31,326 bases of DNA from DASZYF01 sp035545535 (GCA_035545535.1 DASZYF010000006.1:1-31326), one strand, 5' to 3'. Shown: positions 18,311 through 26,088, numbered from the stretch's first letter. Made by a program: numbers and translations. Notes: generated by a model from the letters alone, not told the origin.

Positions 18311-19230
18311 GCGCGGCCTCCCGGGCGGTTTCACGGGAAACCTGGCCCGCACCGCCGATGCCCCGCGTGCTCGCCGTCGCCAACCAGAAGGGCGGCGTGG
18401 GCAAGACGACCACGACGGTCAACGTCGCCGTCGCCCTCGCCCAGCACGGGCTCGAGGTGCTGGTGGTCGACCTCGACCCTCAGGGCAACGCGTCCACGGC
18501 CTTCGGGATCGACCACCACCGGGGCGTCCCGTCCTCCTACGACGTGCTCGTCAGCGGCCGGCCGATCGCCGACGTCGCCACGACGGTCACCGACATCCCC
18601 GGCCTGACCGTGGTGCCGGCGACGATCGACCTGGCCGGCGCCGAGATCGAGCTGGTCTCGTTCGTCGCCCGGGAGACCCGGCTGCGACGGGCGCTGGCCG
18701 CCTACCCCGGGGCCGTCGACTACGTGCTCATCGATTGCCCGCCGTCGCTCGGGCTGCTCACGATGAACGGGCTCGTCGCCGCCCGTGAGGTGCTCCTCCC
18801 CCTGCAGTGCGAGTACTACGCGCTGGAAGGGGTCACCCAGCTGCTCGGCAGCATCGAGCTCATGCAGGCCCACTTCAACCCGGACCTGCAGGTCACCACC
18901 GTGCTGCTGACCATGTACGACGGGCGCACCCGGCTGGCCGACCAGGTGGTCGCCGAGGCCCGCTCGCACTTCGCCGAGCGCGTCCTCACCGCGGTGGTCC
19001 CCCGCTCCGTGCGGGTCAGCGAGGCGCCCGGCTACGGCCAATCCGTGCTCCAGTACGACCCGGCCTCCCGGGGGGCCGTGGCCTACCGCGACGCCGCGCG
19101 CGAGCTCGCCTTCCGGGGTGCCGACATGCCGGTCCCCGCCGGGCACGCGGACGGTGCGGCCGACGGCACCGACGACGCGTCGCCCGCCGGCCGGCCCGGC
19201 CCCACGTTCAGCGGGTCCGTCGACATCTAG
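18307..19230 (+). CDS. parA: Chromosome partitioning ATPase ParA (Soj)
   Basis: A 307-residue Walker-type ATPase that moves ParB-parS complexes over the nucleoid. Deviant Walker A is KGGVGKTTT (28-36), the switch region LVVDLDPQGNASTAF includes Walker A', and Walker B is VLIDCPPSLGLL. The GTG at 18307 overlaps the rsmG stop and is preferred. An internal ATG at 18358 (MPRVLAVANQKGG) would remove an 18-residue leader, part of which (AVSRET) is encoded by a parS-like site. A Gly/Pro-rich tail follows the ATPase core. parB starts 125 bp downstream. Confidence 0.97.
   Translation: MSAASRAVSRETWPAPPMPRVLAVANQKGGVGKTTTTVNVAVALAQHGLEVLVVDLDPQGNASTAFGIDHHRGVPSSYDVLVSGRPIADVATTVTDIPGLTVVPATIDLAGAEIELVSFVARETRLRRALAAYPGAVDYVLIDCPPSLGLLTMNGLVAAREVLLPLQCEYYALEGVTQLLGSIELMQAHFNPDLQVTTVLLTMYDGRTRLADQVVAEARSHFAERVLTAVVPRSVRVSEAPGYGQSVLQYDPASRGAVAYRDAARELAFRGADMPVPAGHADGAADGTDDASPAGRPGPTFSGSVDI
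18328..18341 (+). promoter_or_regulatory. parS-like site 1, within the parA 5' coding region
   Basis: GTTTCACGGGAAAC differs from the consensus GTTTCACGTGAAAC at one central base. ParB recognises this motif and loads onto DNA there. Its position next to parAB near the origin supports the call. Confidence 0.85.
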
Positions 19231-19247
19231 CCGAGCCCGGCGTGGGT

Positions 19248-19261
19248 GTTTCCCGTGAAAC
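19248..19261 (-). promoter_or_regulatory. parS-like site 2, parA-parB gap
   Basis: Read on the minus strand this is again GTTTCACGGGAAAC, the same one-base variant as site 1 but in the opposite orientation. It lies 17 bp after the parA stop, upstream of parB. Confidence 0.85.
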
Positions 19262-19355
19262 GGCACCCCCGCCGGATCCGGAAGAGCACCACCCGGCATG
19301 GCCTAGCCTCGCGCACGCGCCCTGATCGGGCCGCGGGCAGCGACGAAGGACGGGC

Positions 19356-20324
19356 ATGGCAGAGAAGAAGGGCGGCCTCGGCCGCGGTCTTGGAGCACTG
19401 TTCGCCCAGGCGGAAGGCGCTTCGCTGGCGGGCGACCCGGGGGCCGCCTCGACCGCCACACCCACCACCACCGCGCCGCCGGTGGTCAGCGAGGTCGTCG
19501 GCGGCGCGCGCCTGCGCGAGCTGCCGCCGTCGGCGATCCGGCCCAACCCCAAGCAGCCGCGCACCTACTTCGACGAGGGTGCCCTGGCCGAGCTGGTGGT
19601 CAGCCTGCGGGAGGTCGGCGTCCTCCAGCCGGTGGTTGTCCGCCCCGCCGGGCGGGCTGAGGACGGCTCCGAGGCCTTCGAGCTCATCATGGGCGAGCGT
19701 CGCTGGCGGGCTGCCCAGGAGGCCGGCCTGGCCGTCATCCCGGCCATCGTGCGCGAGACGGCCGACGAGGACCTGCTGCGCGACGCGCTGCTCGAGAACC
19801 TGCACCGGCACGACCTCAACGCCCTCGAGGAGGCCGCTGCCTACGCCCAGCTGCTCGACGAGTTCGGTGTGACCCACGACGAGCTGGCCACCCGGATCGG
19901 CCGCTCGCGGCCGCACGTCAGCAACACCATCCGGCTGCTCCAGCTGCCCGCCCCCGTGCAGCGCCGGGTCGCCGCCGGCGTCCTCTCGGCCGGGCACGCG
20001 CGGGCCCTGCTCGCGCTCGACGACGCGCTGGCCCAGGAGGAGCTGGCCGCCCGGGTCGTGGCGGAAGGGCTCTCGGTCCGCGCGGTCGAGGAGATCGTCA
20101 AGGTCGGCGAGGGCGATGCCAGACGACCGCAGCGGGCCAGCCGGCCGCGTGGTGACAAGCCTGCCGAGGCGATCAACGCCGAGCTGTCGCTCACCGACCG
20201 CCTCGACACCCGGGTCAAGGTCGAGATCGGCAAGGGCAAGGGCACCATCACGATCGGCTTCGGCGATGTCGACGACCTGGTCCGCATCACCGCGATCATC
20301 AACGGGACGTCCGAACCGCTCTGA
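19356..20324 (+). CDS. parB: Chromosome partitioning protein ParB
   Basis: A 322-residue CTP-dependent DNA clamp that nucleates at parS. The N-terminal ParA-contact peptide is GGLGRGLGALF. The ParB/Srx domain includes RPNPKQPRTYFDE (62-74) and the CTP-binding motif GERRWRA (113-119). The helix-turn-helix that reads parS is at THDELATRIGRSRPHVSNTI. The C-terminal dimer domain ends GKGTITIGFGDVDDLVRI. The ATG follows GAAGGA. It is the last gene of the plus-strand run that begins at rpmH. Confidence 0.98.
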   Translation: MAEKKGGLGRGLGALFAQAEGASLAGDPGAASTATPTTTAPPVVSEVVGGARLRELPPSAIRPNPKQPRTYFDEGALAELVVSLREVGVLQPVVVRPAGRAEDGSEAFELIMGERRWRAAQEAGLAVIPAIVRETADEDLLRDALLENLHRHDLNALEEAAAYAQLLDEFGVTHDELATRIGRSRPHVSNTIRLLQLPAPVQRRVAAGVLSAGHARALLALDDALAQEELAARVVAEGLSVRAVEEIVKVGEGDARRPQRASRPRGDKPAEAINAELSLTDRLDTRVKVEIGKGKGTITIGFGDVDDLVRITAIINGTSEPL

Positions 20325-20358
20325 GCCCGAAGTTATGTAGCGGACGACGTGACGGCCG

Positions 20359-20407
20359 GCGGCAGGCACTTAGCCGGACCCGCCCGAACGGCGGAACCGG
20401 CTGCCGC
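20359..20407 (+). terminator. Long hairpin after parB, possible terminator
   Basis: Outer arms GCGGCAG (20359-20365) and CTGCCGC (20401-20407), and inner arms GCCGG (20373-20377) and CCGGC (20397-20401), can form an interrupted stem about 35 bp after the parB stop. No T-run follows, so a classical Rho-independent terminator is not assured. Confidence 0.35.
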
Positions 20408-20469
20408 AACATCAAGGCCGGCTGACCAAAGTGCCTGTGCCACAGTGCTTTTCGGGTCGACTCGCCAAC

Positions 20470-20571
20470 GCGCGCCGGAGCACGTCCGGCATTCGTTCCC
20501 AGCGGCGATCTACCACCGCTGGTGACGAGCTGTCGGCCCGGGCTCGCCGCCGGTGGCGATAGACCGCCGCC
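20470..20571 (-). repeat. Two degenerate copies of the 51-bp repeat (minus strand)
   Basis: The core GGTAGATCGCCGCTG of the 24136-24390 array recurs here on the minus strand. The copy starting at 20520 matches 19 of its first 21 bases. A second, more diverged copy starts exactly 51 bp away at 20571 and matches about 36 of 51 positions. Each forms a perfect 7-bp stem around the core: CCAGCGG/CCGCTGG (20499-20522) and GGTGGCG/CGCCACC (20552-20574). The copies lie in the 334-bp gap between the convergent genes parB and ddl. The rest of that gap shows no gene. Confidence 0.7.
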
Positions 20572-20658
20572 ACCGACGAACCGGCCCGAGCGAACCGCGT
20601 CGCATGCGGCGCTTGCCGCGGACGTCCGGTACCTGCGCGGTACCTGGTGGGGACCGGG

Positions 20659-21615
20659 TCAGGCCTTGCGGGCGGCCGCGGCGGCGAGCAGGTCGCGGCA
20701 GAGCACGCCGACGTCCACCCCGGCGGCGGCGCAGGCCAGCGGCAGCAGCGAGGTCTCGGTCATGCCCGGGGACACGTTGACCTCGAGGAACCACGGCACG
20801 CCCTGCGCGTCGACGATCAGGTCGCTGCGGGAGACGTCGGAGAGGCCGAGCGTCCGGTGGGCGGTCACCGCGGACGCGGCCGCCTTGGCCGCGACGGCTT
20901 CGTCGAGCCGGGCGGGCGTGAAGAACTCGGTCTCGCCGGCGGTGTAGCGGGCCTCGTAGTCGTACGGCCCGCCGCTGACCACCGAGATCTCCACCGGCGG
21001 CAGCGCGCGCGGGCCGTCGCCGGTGTCGACGACGGTGATGGCCAGCTCGGTCCCGTCGATGTAGTGCTCGAGCAGCGCGGTGTCGTCGTAGGAGAAGCAG
21101 GCGACCATCGCGGCCGGCAGGTCCTCGGCCCGGCGGACGACGGTCGCCCCGAGCGCCGAGCCGCCCTGGGCGGGCTTCACCATGAGCGGCAGGCCCAGCC
21201 CGGCCACGACGACGTCCATCACGGTCGCGGCGCCCAGCTCACGAAAGGTGTTGTGCGCCAGGGCAAGCCACGGAGGGGTGGGTACGCCCGCGCGCAGCAC
21301 GAGCTCCTTCGCCGTGGGCTTGTCGAAGGCGAGCCGGCAGGCCGACGGTCCCGCACCCGCGTACGGCACACCGGCCAGGTCGAGCACGGCGCGCACCGCG
21401 CCGTCCTCCCCCGCGCCGCCGTGCAGCGCGATCCACACCGCGTCCGGCTTCTCCTGCGCGAGCGTCGGCAGCAGCGTGAGGTCGGTGTCGTGCAGCACGG
21501 CGTCGATGCCGACGTTGCGCAGCGCGTCGGTCACCCGGCGGCCCGAGCGCAGCGACACGTCGCGCTCGTGGGTTAGGCCACCGGCGAGGACGAGCACGCG
21601 GGCGAGGTCGGTCAC
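20659..21615 (-). CDS. ddl: D-alanine--D-alanine ligase family ATP-grasp enzyme
   Basis: A 318-residue ATP-grasp ligase. Ddl signatures: ALHGGAGEDGAVRAVLDLAG, the ATP-binding KPAQGGSALG, the omega-loop Tyr motif PYDYEARY, and the metal/phosphate motif EVNVSPGMTETS. This argues for D-Ala-D-Ala formation in peptidoglycan synthesis. Actinobacteria often have a second Ddl elsewhere (next to gpsA), and this parB-adjacent copy could be a paralogue with a different dipeptide product. The GTG start has GAGAGG upstream and lies 23 bp after the aminotransferase, so the two form an operon. The Gly-Gly-Ser-Ala in the ATP loop departs from the usual Gly-Ser-Ser. Confidence 0.85.
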   Translation of the reverse strand: MTDLARVLVLAGGLTHERDVSLRSGRRVTDALRNVGIDAVLHDTDLTLLPTLAQEKPDAVWIALHGGAGEDGAVRAVLDLAGVPYAGAGPSACRLAFDKPTAKELVLRAGVPTPPWLALAHNTFRELGAATVMDVVVAGLGLPLMVKPAQGGSALGATVVRRAEDLPAAMVACFSYDDTALLEHYIDGTELAITVVDTGDGPRALPPVEISVVSGGPYDYEARYTAGETEFFTPARLDEAVAAKAAASAVTAHRTLGLSDVSRSDLIVDAQGVPWFLEVNVSPGMTETSLLPLACAAAGVDVGVLCRDLLAAAAARKA

Positions 21616-21638
21616 GGTCTGCCTCTCGGACGATCAGA

Positions 21639-22985
21639 TCAGGCGAGGTCGGGGGGCGGCATCGTGCGGGCCACCGTGTGGTCGCCCGGCTCGGGCCGGT
21701 CGGGCACCGACGTCCCGAAGACGGAGCGCAGCTCCAGCTCCTCCTCGATGACGCCGGCCAGGCGGCGCACGCCCTCCCGGATCCGCTCGGGCGGCGGGAA
21801 GCAGTACGACAGGCGCAGGTGCGAGCGGCCCTGGCCGTCGCCGTAGAAGCCGGTGCCCGGCACGTAGGCCACGCGGGCATGCACGGCGCGGGGCTGCATC
21901 GCCTTGCTGTCCAGGCCCGGGGGCAACGTCACCCAGACGTAGAAGCCCCCCTTCGGGTGCGTCCACGTCGTGCCCTCGGGCATCAGCTGGGTGAGCGCGT
22001 CGAGCGTCGCGTCGCGGCGCTCGCGGTAGAGCTCGCGGAACACCTTGATCTGCTGCTGCCACGGCATGGTCTCGAGGTAGGTCGACACCGCGTACTGGCT
22101 GAACGTCGGCGGGCACAGGATCTGCGCCTCGCTCGCGAGCACGAGCTTCTCGCGCACGCCGTGCGGCGCGAGGACCCAGCCGACGCGCAGCCCGGGCGCG
22201 AACGTCTTCGAGAACGAGCCGAGGTAGAGCACGTTCTCGGCGGTGCGGGCCCGCAGCGCGCGCGTGGGTTCGGTGTCGAAGCCGAGCAGGCCGTACGGGT
22301 TGTCCTCGAGCACGCAGATGCCTGCGGCAGAGGCGATCTCGAGGATGACGTCGCGGCGCTCCTCGGAGAGCGTGACGCCGGCCGGGTTGTGGAAGTTCGG
22401 GATCGTGTAGATGAGCTTGGCGCGCTTGCCCGCCCGCGTGAGGTCATCGATCGCCTGCTGCAGCGCCGCAGGGACCAGGCCGTCGTCGTCCATCTGCACG
22501 TGGATGACCTCGGCCTGTGCGCTCTGGAAGGTGCCGAGCGCGCCGACGTAGGACGGCGCCTCCGCGATGACGACGTCGCCAGGGTCGAGGAACGTGCGCG
22601 ACACCAGGTCGAGCGCCTGCTGGCTGCCGACGGTGACGACCACGTCGTCCGGGCTGGCGGAGATGCCCTCGAGCGCCATGACCTCGCAGATCTGCTCGCG
22701 CAGCACCGGGTCGCCCTGGCCGATGCCGTACTGCAGCGCTGTCGCCCCGCGGTCGTGCACCAGGTGGCCGAGCATCTCGCCGACGGCGTCGAGCGGAAGC
22801 GCGGCGGTGTACGGGCTGCCGCCGGCGAGGCTCACGACCTCGGGCCTGCTGGCGACGGCGAACAGGGCGCGGATCTCGCTCGCCGTCATGCCGCGCACGC
22901 GCGCGGCGTAGCGGTCGAGGTAGGGGTCGAGGCTGGTGCCGTGGCTCTCGGGGTGCGGGCCGGGGGCGCTCGGGTGGCTGCTCAT
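21639..22985 (-). CDS. PLP-dependent class I/II aminotransferase (2-aminoadipate/MocR-like type)
   Basis: A 448-residue fold-type I aminotransferase. The PLP lysine is K260 in GSFSKTFAPGLRVGW. IPNFHNPAG (195-203) and EDNPYG (227-232) hold the conserved Asn and Asp-Asn-Pro-Tyr that contact PLP, and QYGIGQGDPVLREQI is typical of LysN/ARO8-like enzymes. There is no N-terminal GntR domain, so it is not a full MocR regulator. The ATG at 22985 has GAGG 5 nt upstream; the frame extends to 23036 without a better site. Substrate not deducible. It is the first gene of an operon with ddl, an arrangement seen near parB in other actinobacteria. Confidence 0.88.
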   Translation of the reverse strand: MSSHPSAPGPHPESHGTSLDPYLDRYAARVRGMTASEIRALFAVASRPEVVSLAGGSPYTAALPLDAVGEMLGHLVHDRGATALQYGIGQGDPVLREQICEVMALEGISASPDDVVVTVGSQQALDLVSRTFLDPGDVVIAEAPSYVGALGTFQSAQAEVIHVQMDDDGLVPAALQQAIDDLTRAGKRAKLIYTIPNFHNPAGVTLSEERRDVILEIASAAGICVLEDNPYGLLGFDTEPTRALRARTAENVLYLGSFSKTFAPGLRVGWVLAPHGVREKLVLASEAQILCPPTFSQYAVSTYLETMPWQQQIKVFRELYRERRDATLDALTQLMPEGTTWTHPKGGFYVWVTLPPGLDSKAMQPRAVHARVAYVPGTGFYGDGQGRSHLRLSYCFPPPERIREGVRRLAGVIEEELELRSVFGTSVPDRPEPGDHTVARTMPPPDLA

Positions 22986-23253
22986 CGCGGCCTCACCCGG
23001 CAGAGCGCGGCGTGAGCCGCCGGCTCCTGTGCACATCGGGGTCTCCGGCGATGGGGCAAGAGCGTCCCACCGCCTTCGACCACATGACCTCGCCCGTGTT
23101 CATCCGCCAAGCGTACGCAGGCGACCGGCTCCGTCCCACGAGGTTTGCGGTGCCGCCGGCCCGCATCGACCCTGTTCTGCGGGGGGTGCGCGCCGCTACC
23201 CTGGGCGCGCCGCCGGCTCCTTCCCACCCGCACCGGTCCGGCGAGGAGGACCG

Positions 23254-23439
23254 ATGGCTCACCGCCCCCGGTTGCGGATCATCCGCCGCCTGGCGCTCGG
23301 CTTCGGAGCCGGGATCGCCGGAGGCTGGTTCGCCGGGCTGCTCTCGAAGCCGAAGCCCGCGACGCCGGTCGGGTCGAGAGTGCCTGCGGCACAGCCTGAC
23401 CGGGAGGGGGCGGCCGGGGCGGCCGGGGCGGCATCGTGA
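23254..23439 (+). CDS. Small single-pass membrane protein
   Basis: A 61-residue protein. A basic N-terminus (MAHRPRLRIIRR) precedes one short hydrophobic segment (LALGFGAGIAGGWFAGLL, 13-30), then a Pro/Ala-rich tail. The ribosome-binding site GAGGAGG lies 4 nt before the ATG. The stop overlaps the GTG of the GNAT gene by 4 bp (GTGA), so they are co-translated. I do not recognise the family; the positive N-terminus suggests the N-terminus stays in the cytoplasm. Confidence 0.7.
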   Translation: MAHRPRLRIIRRLALGFGAGIAGGWFAGLLSKPKPATPVGSRVPAAQPDREGAAGAAGAAS

Positions 23440-24065
23440 CGCGACGGGTCGTCTCCCTCACGCTCGACAACCTCGAGGACATCACGCCGCAGTGCCGCAC
23501 GTGCGTGTTCTGGGAGCTCGACCCGGTCGCCCGGTCGCGGGCGGAGGAGGCCGGCGACACCGCCTTCGAGAAGGAGGCCTGGACCTCGGCGACGCTGCTC
23601 GACTGGGGCAGCTGCGGGAAGGTCGTCTACGTCGACGGCGTGCCGGCGGGCTGGGTGATGTTCGCGCCACCCTCGCTCGTGCCGCGGTCGGTCGCGTTCC
23701 CGACCAGTCCGGTGAGCGCCGACGCGGTGCTGCTCATGACGGCGCACGTCGCCGAGGAGTTCCGCGACCAGGGCATCGGCCGCGTGCTCGTGCAGAGCGT
23801 GGCGAAGGACCTGGTGCGTCGCGGGGTGCGGGCGATCGAGGCCTACGGCGACGCCGAGGGGCAGACCGGCCACTGCGTGCTGCCGGCCGCGCACCTGCTC
23901 GCGGTCGGGTTCAAGACCGTGCGCCCGCACCCGCGCTGGCCGCGGCTGCGCATGGAGCTGAAGACCGTGGCGAGCTGGCGCGAGGACGTCGAGGTCGCGA
24001 TCGACCGGCTGCTCGGATCCCTCACCCAGGAAGGCGCCCTGCGCCCCGTCGGCGCCGGCCGCTGA
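23436..24065 (+). CDS. GNAT-family N-acetyltransferase
   Basis: A 209-residue protein. The acetyl-CoA loop is seen in TAHVAEEFRDQGIGRVLVQS (the R/Q-x-x-G-x-G/A motif as RDQGIG), followed by a helix and the strand AIEAYGD. The N-terminal Cys pair in QCRTCVFWELDP is characteristic of a GNAT subgroup found near the actinobacterial parB/cwlM region (compare Rv3916c by position). Substrate unknown. The GTG start overlaps the upstream small membrane-protein gene, with which it forms a two-gene operon. It ends 70 bp before a tandem repeat array and is convergent with the cwlM-like gene. Confidence 0.85.
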   Translation: MTRRVVSLTLDNLEDITPQCRTCVFWELDPVARSRAEEAGDTAFEKEAWTSATLLDWGSCGKVVYVDGVPAGWVMFAPPSLVPRSVAFPTSPVSADAVLLMTAHVAEEFRDQGIGRVLVQSVAKDLVRRGVRAIEAYGDAEGQTGHCVLPAAHLLAVGFKTVRPHPRWPRLRMELKTVASWREDVEVAIDRLLGSLTQEGALRPVGAGR

Positions 24066-24135
24066 AGGGCAAAGACAAAGGCGGCTGACGAGAGGGCCGC
24101 TGGCTCAGGCCGCCGGTTCGGTGAGCCTCGTCGGT

Positions 24136-24390
24136 GGCGGAGGTAGATCGCCGCTGACGGCGACCTCGGACCCTCAGGTCGCGGCCGGCGGAGGTAGATC
24201 GCCGCTGACGGCGACCTCGGACCCTCAGGTCGCGTGCAGCGGAGGTAGATCGCCGCTGACGGCGACCTCGGATCCTCAGGTCGCGGCCGGCGGAGGTAGA
24301 TCGCCGCTGACGGCGACCTCGGACCCTCAGGTCGCGTCCGGCGGAGGTAGATCGCCGCTGACGGCGACCTCGGACCCTCAGGTCGCGGCC
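24136..24390 (+). repeat. 51-bp tandem repeat array, five copies
   Basis: Five contiguous units start at 24136, 24187, 24238, 24289 and 24340, with a 5-bp start of a sixth at 24391. Units differ at only a few bases, for example GGATCCT for GGACCCT in copy 3 and GCGTGCA or GCGTCC for GCGGCC at some junctions. Each unit can fold as TCGCCG-CTGA-CGGCGA or, exclusively, GCGACCT-(9)-AGGTCGC, since the arms share bases. It fills the gap between the convergent GNAT and cwlM-like genes. The 51-bp period keeps reading frames open on both strands, but no start context supports a gene. The remaining 24066-24135 and 24396-24475 show no gene. Confidence 0.95.
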
Positions 24391-24475
24391 GGCGGCGAAC
24401 CCGCAGAGGACCGCCGACATGAGCCGGCTGCACACCCGGCCAGCCGTCTTTCGTCTTTGCCTGCGCAGCAGGCAT

Positions 24476-25687
24476 TCAGGACACGAGGTCGGCGAGCTTG
24501 AAGGTGCCGGTGGGGTGGTCGACGTCGATGGGCAGGAACACCCGTTGCACGGCGGCGAGCAGCGCCTCGGCGATGGCGTCGCGGACATCGGGCTCGGAGA
24601 GCAGCGCCGCATCGGTGGGGTGCGTGAGGTAGCCGAGCTCCACCCGCACCGCCGGCATGCGCGTCAGTCGCAGCAGGCTCCAGGTCTTCGCGTGCGTGCG
24701 CGCATCGAGCAGGCCCGGCACACGCGCGACGATCTCGCGCTGGACCAGCCCGGCGAAGCGCGCCCCGACGCGGGAGTCGCGCTCGGGCCCGGTGCCGAAG
24801 TAGTAGGTGGCGACGCCCTGGCAGCGCGGGCTCTGCGCGCCGTCGCAGTGCAGCGAGATGAGCAGGTCCGCGTCGGTCGCGTTCGCGAACTCGGCGCGCG
24901 CGGCGTCGTCGGGCGCGGTGTCGGCCCCACGGGTCAGCTCGGCGAAGGCGCCCGCGGCCTGCAACCGGCCCTGCAAGCGGGTCGCGACGTCGAGCACGAT
25001 GTCGCGTTCGCAGACGTCGCCGACGAGCCAACCGGTGTCGTCGCCGCCGTGGCCCGCGTCGATGACGATCGCCTTGCCCGCGAGGCCGGCGCCGCGGCGA
25101 CGGAGCGCGAGGTCCTCGCGCAGCTCGTGGGCGTTGCCGGCGGTGCTGCGCGGCCGGGCGTTGCGCAGCGCGGTCAGCGTCCCGTAGCCGCACTGGCCGT
25201 CGGGCTTGAGCCCGCTCTCGCGCTGGAACGCGGTGACCGCCGCGGCGGTGCGGGGCCCGTAGATGCCGTCGACGCGTCCGAGGTCGAAGCCCATGTCGAG
25301 CAGCTGGCGCTGCAGGTCGGCGACGTCGTCGCCCGTGTACGGGTGGCCGGGGCTGTCGCGCAGGGTCCGGTCGCCGAGCTTGCGGCGGGCGGCCTGCAGC
25401 GCGCCGTACGTGTCCGGCCCGACCTTGCCGTCGACCGTGAGCCCGCGCTGCTGCTGGAACGCGCGCACCGCGGCGTCGACCTGGTCGTCGAAGACGTCGG
25501 CCGTCCCGTCCGTGAGGGCGTCCGCGGTGAGCACGCCGATCCGCGCGAGCGATTCCCGGATGTCGGACACGGCCGGACCCCGGTCGCCGAGGCGGTAGAT
25601 CTGGGGTGCAGGCGAGCTCAGGGCGGGTCCTCGGGAAGCGGTGGTGGCCGGTGCCACGACAGGTGGGGAACCCGACAAGCCTGCCAC
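24476..25687 (-). CDS. cwlM: CwlM-like N-acetylmuramoyl-L-alanine amidase homologue
   Basis: A 403-residue protein. Two PG_binding_1 domains lie at about 32-100 (YRLGDRGPAVSDIRESLARI, then VDGKVGPDTYGAL) and 118-176 (DGIYGPRTAAAVTAFQ). They are followed by an Amidase_3 domain (205-385) with the four expected zinc/catalytic positions, H213 (DAGHGG), E227 (CERDIVLD), H280 (SLHCDG) and E350 (VELGYLTH). No signal peptide is visible. Length (M. tuberculosis CwlM is about 406), domain order and the position beside trxA-trxB match CwlM, the cytoplasmic regulator of MurA phosphorylated by PknB. The C-terminal tail keeps Thr393 and Thr395. The GTG at 25687 is chosen; upstream frame overlaps trxA and is not conserved. 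Confidence 0.85.
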   Translation of the reverse strand: MAGLSGSPPVVAPATTASRGPALSSPAPQIYRLGDRGPAVSDIRESLARIGVLTADALTDGTADVFDDQVDAAVRAFQQQRGLTVDGKVGPDTYGALQAARRKLGDRTLRDSPGHPYTGDDVADLQRQLLDMGFDLGRVDGIYGPRTAAAVTAFQRESGLKPDGQCGYGTLTALRNARPRSTAGNAHELREDLALRRRGAGLAGKAIVIDAGHGGDDTGWLVGDVCERDIVLDVATRLQGRLQAAGAFAELTRGADTAPDDAARAEFANATDADLLISLHCDGAQSPRCQGVATYYFGTGPERDSRVGARFAGLVQREIVARVPGLLDARTHAKTWSLLRLTRMPAVRVELGYLTHPTDAALLSEPDVRDAIAEALLAAVQRVFLPIDVDHPTGTFKLADLVS

Positions 25688-25700
25688 GCGCGAACGGCGA

Positions 25701-25724
25701 AGGCCGCGCCTTGTGGCGCGGCCT
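25701..25724 (-). terminator. Strong hairpin after trxA
   Basis: AGGCCGCGCC-TTGT-GGCGCGGCCT is a perfect 10-bp stem with a 4-nt loop, 41 bp after the trxA stop and only 14 bp before the cwlM-like start. No T-run follows, but the stem is very stable. It may terminate or attenuate trxBA read-through. Confidence 0.7.
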
Positions 25725-25764
25725 CGGCTGGTGAGTCCGGGTGGTTCCCCGGTGATGCGCGTGA

Positions 25765-26088
25765 CTAGAGGTAGGCCTCGAGGTCCTTCAGCAGAGCCGC
25801 CTTCGGCTTGGCGCCAACGATCGACTTCGCGACCTCGCCGCCGACGAACACGCTCATCGTCGGGATCGACATGATCTGGTACTGCCGGGTGACCTCGGGG
25901 TTCTCGTCGATGTTGAGCTTGACGATCTTGATCTTGCCGTCGTGCTCCCTGGCGATCTCCTCGAGCACCGGGCCGACCATCTTGCACGGCCCGCACCACT
26001 CGGCCCAGAAGTCCACGAGGACGGGCACCTCACTGGTCAGCACGTCCGAGCTGAAGGTGGCGTCGGTCGTGGCTGTCGTTGCACCCAT
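25765..26088 (-). CDS. trxA: Thioredoxin
   Basis: A 107-residue thioredoxin with the active site WAEWCGPCKM (Cys-Gly-Pro-Cys), conserved cis-proline region MSIPTMSVFVGG, and KIKIVKLNIDENPEV. It reduces disulphides in the cytoplasm using electrons from TrxB, encoded 88 bp upstream on the same strand. The pair next to the cwlM-like gene matches trxB2-trxC-cwlM of M. tuberculosis. Confidence 0.98.
   Translation of the reverse strand: MGATTATTDATFSSDVLTSEVPVLVDFWAEWCGPCKMVGPVLEEIAREHDGKIKIVKLNIDENPEVTRQYQIMSIPTMSVFVGGEVAKSIVGAKPKAALLKDLEAYL

Noticed and set aside
24136..24390. CRISPR array
   Set aside because: Units are directly contiguous with no unique spacers, and no cas genes are nearby.
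24121..24501. Repeat-encoded 126-residue protein (GGGRSPLTATSDPQV units)
   Set aside because: The frame exists only because the repeat length is a multiple of three; the opposite strand is equally open, there is no ribosome-binding site, and the inverted degenerate copies show no coding constraint.
25688..25999. N-terminal extension of the cwlM-like frame to 25999
   Set aside because: It overlaps trxA out of frame and has an Arg/Asp-rich composition without homology.
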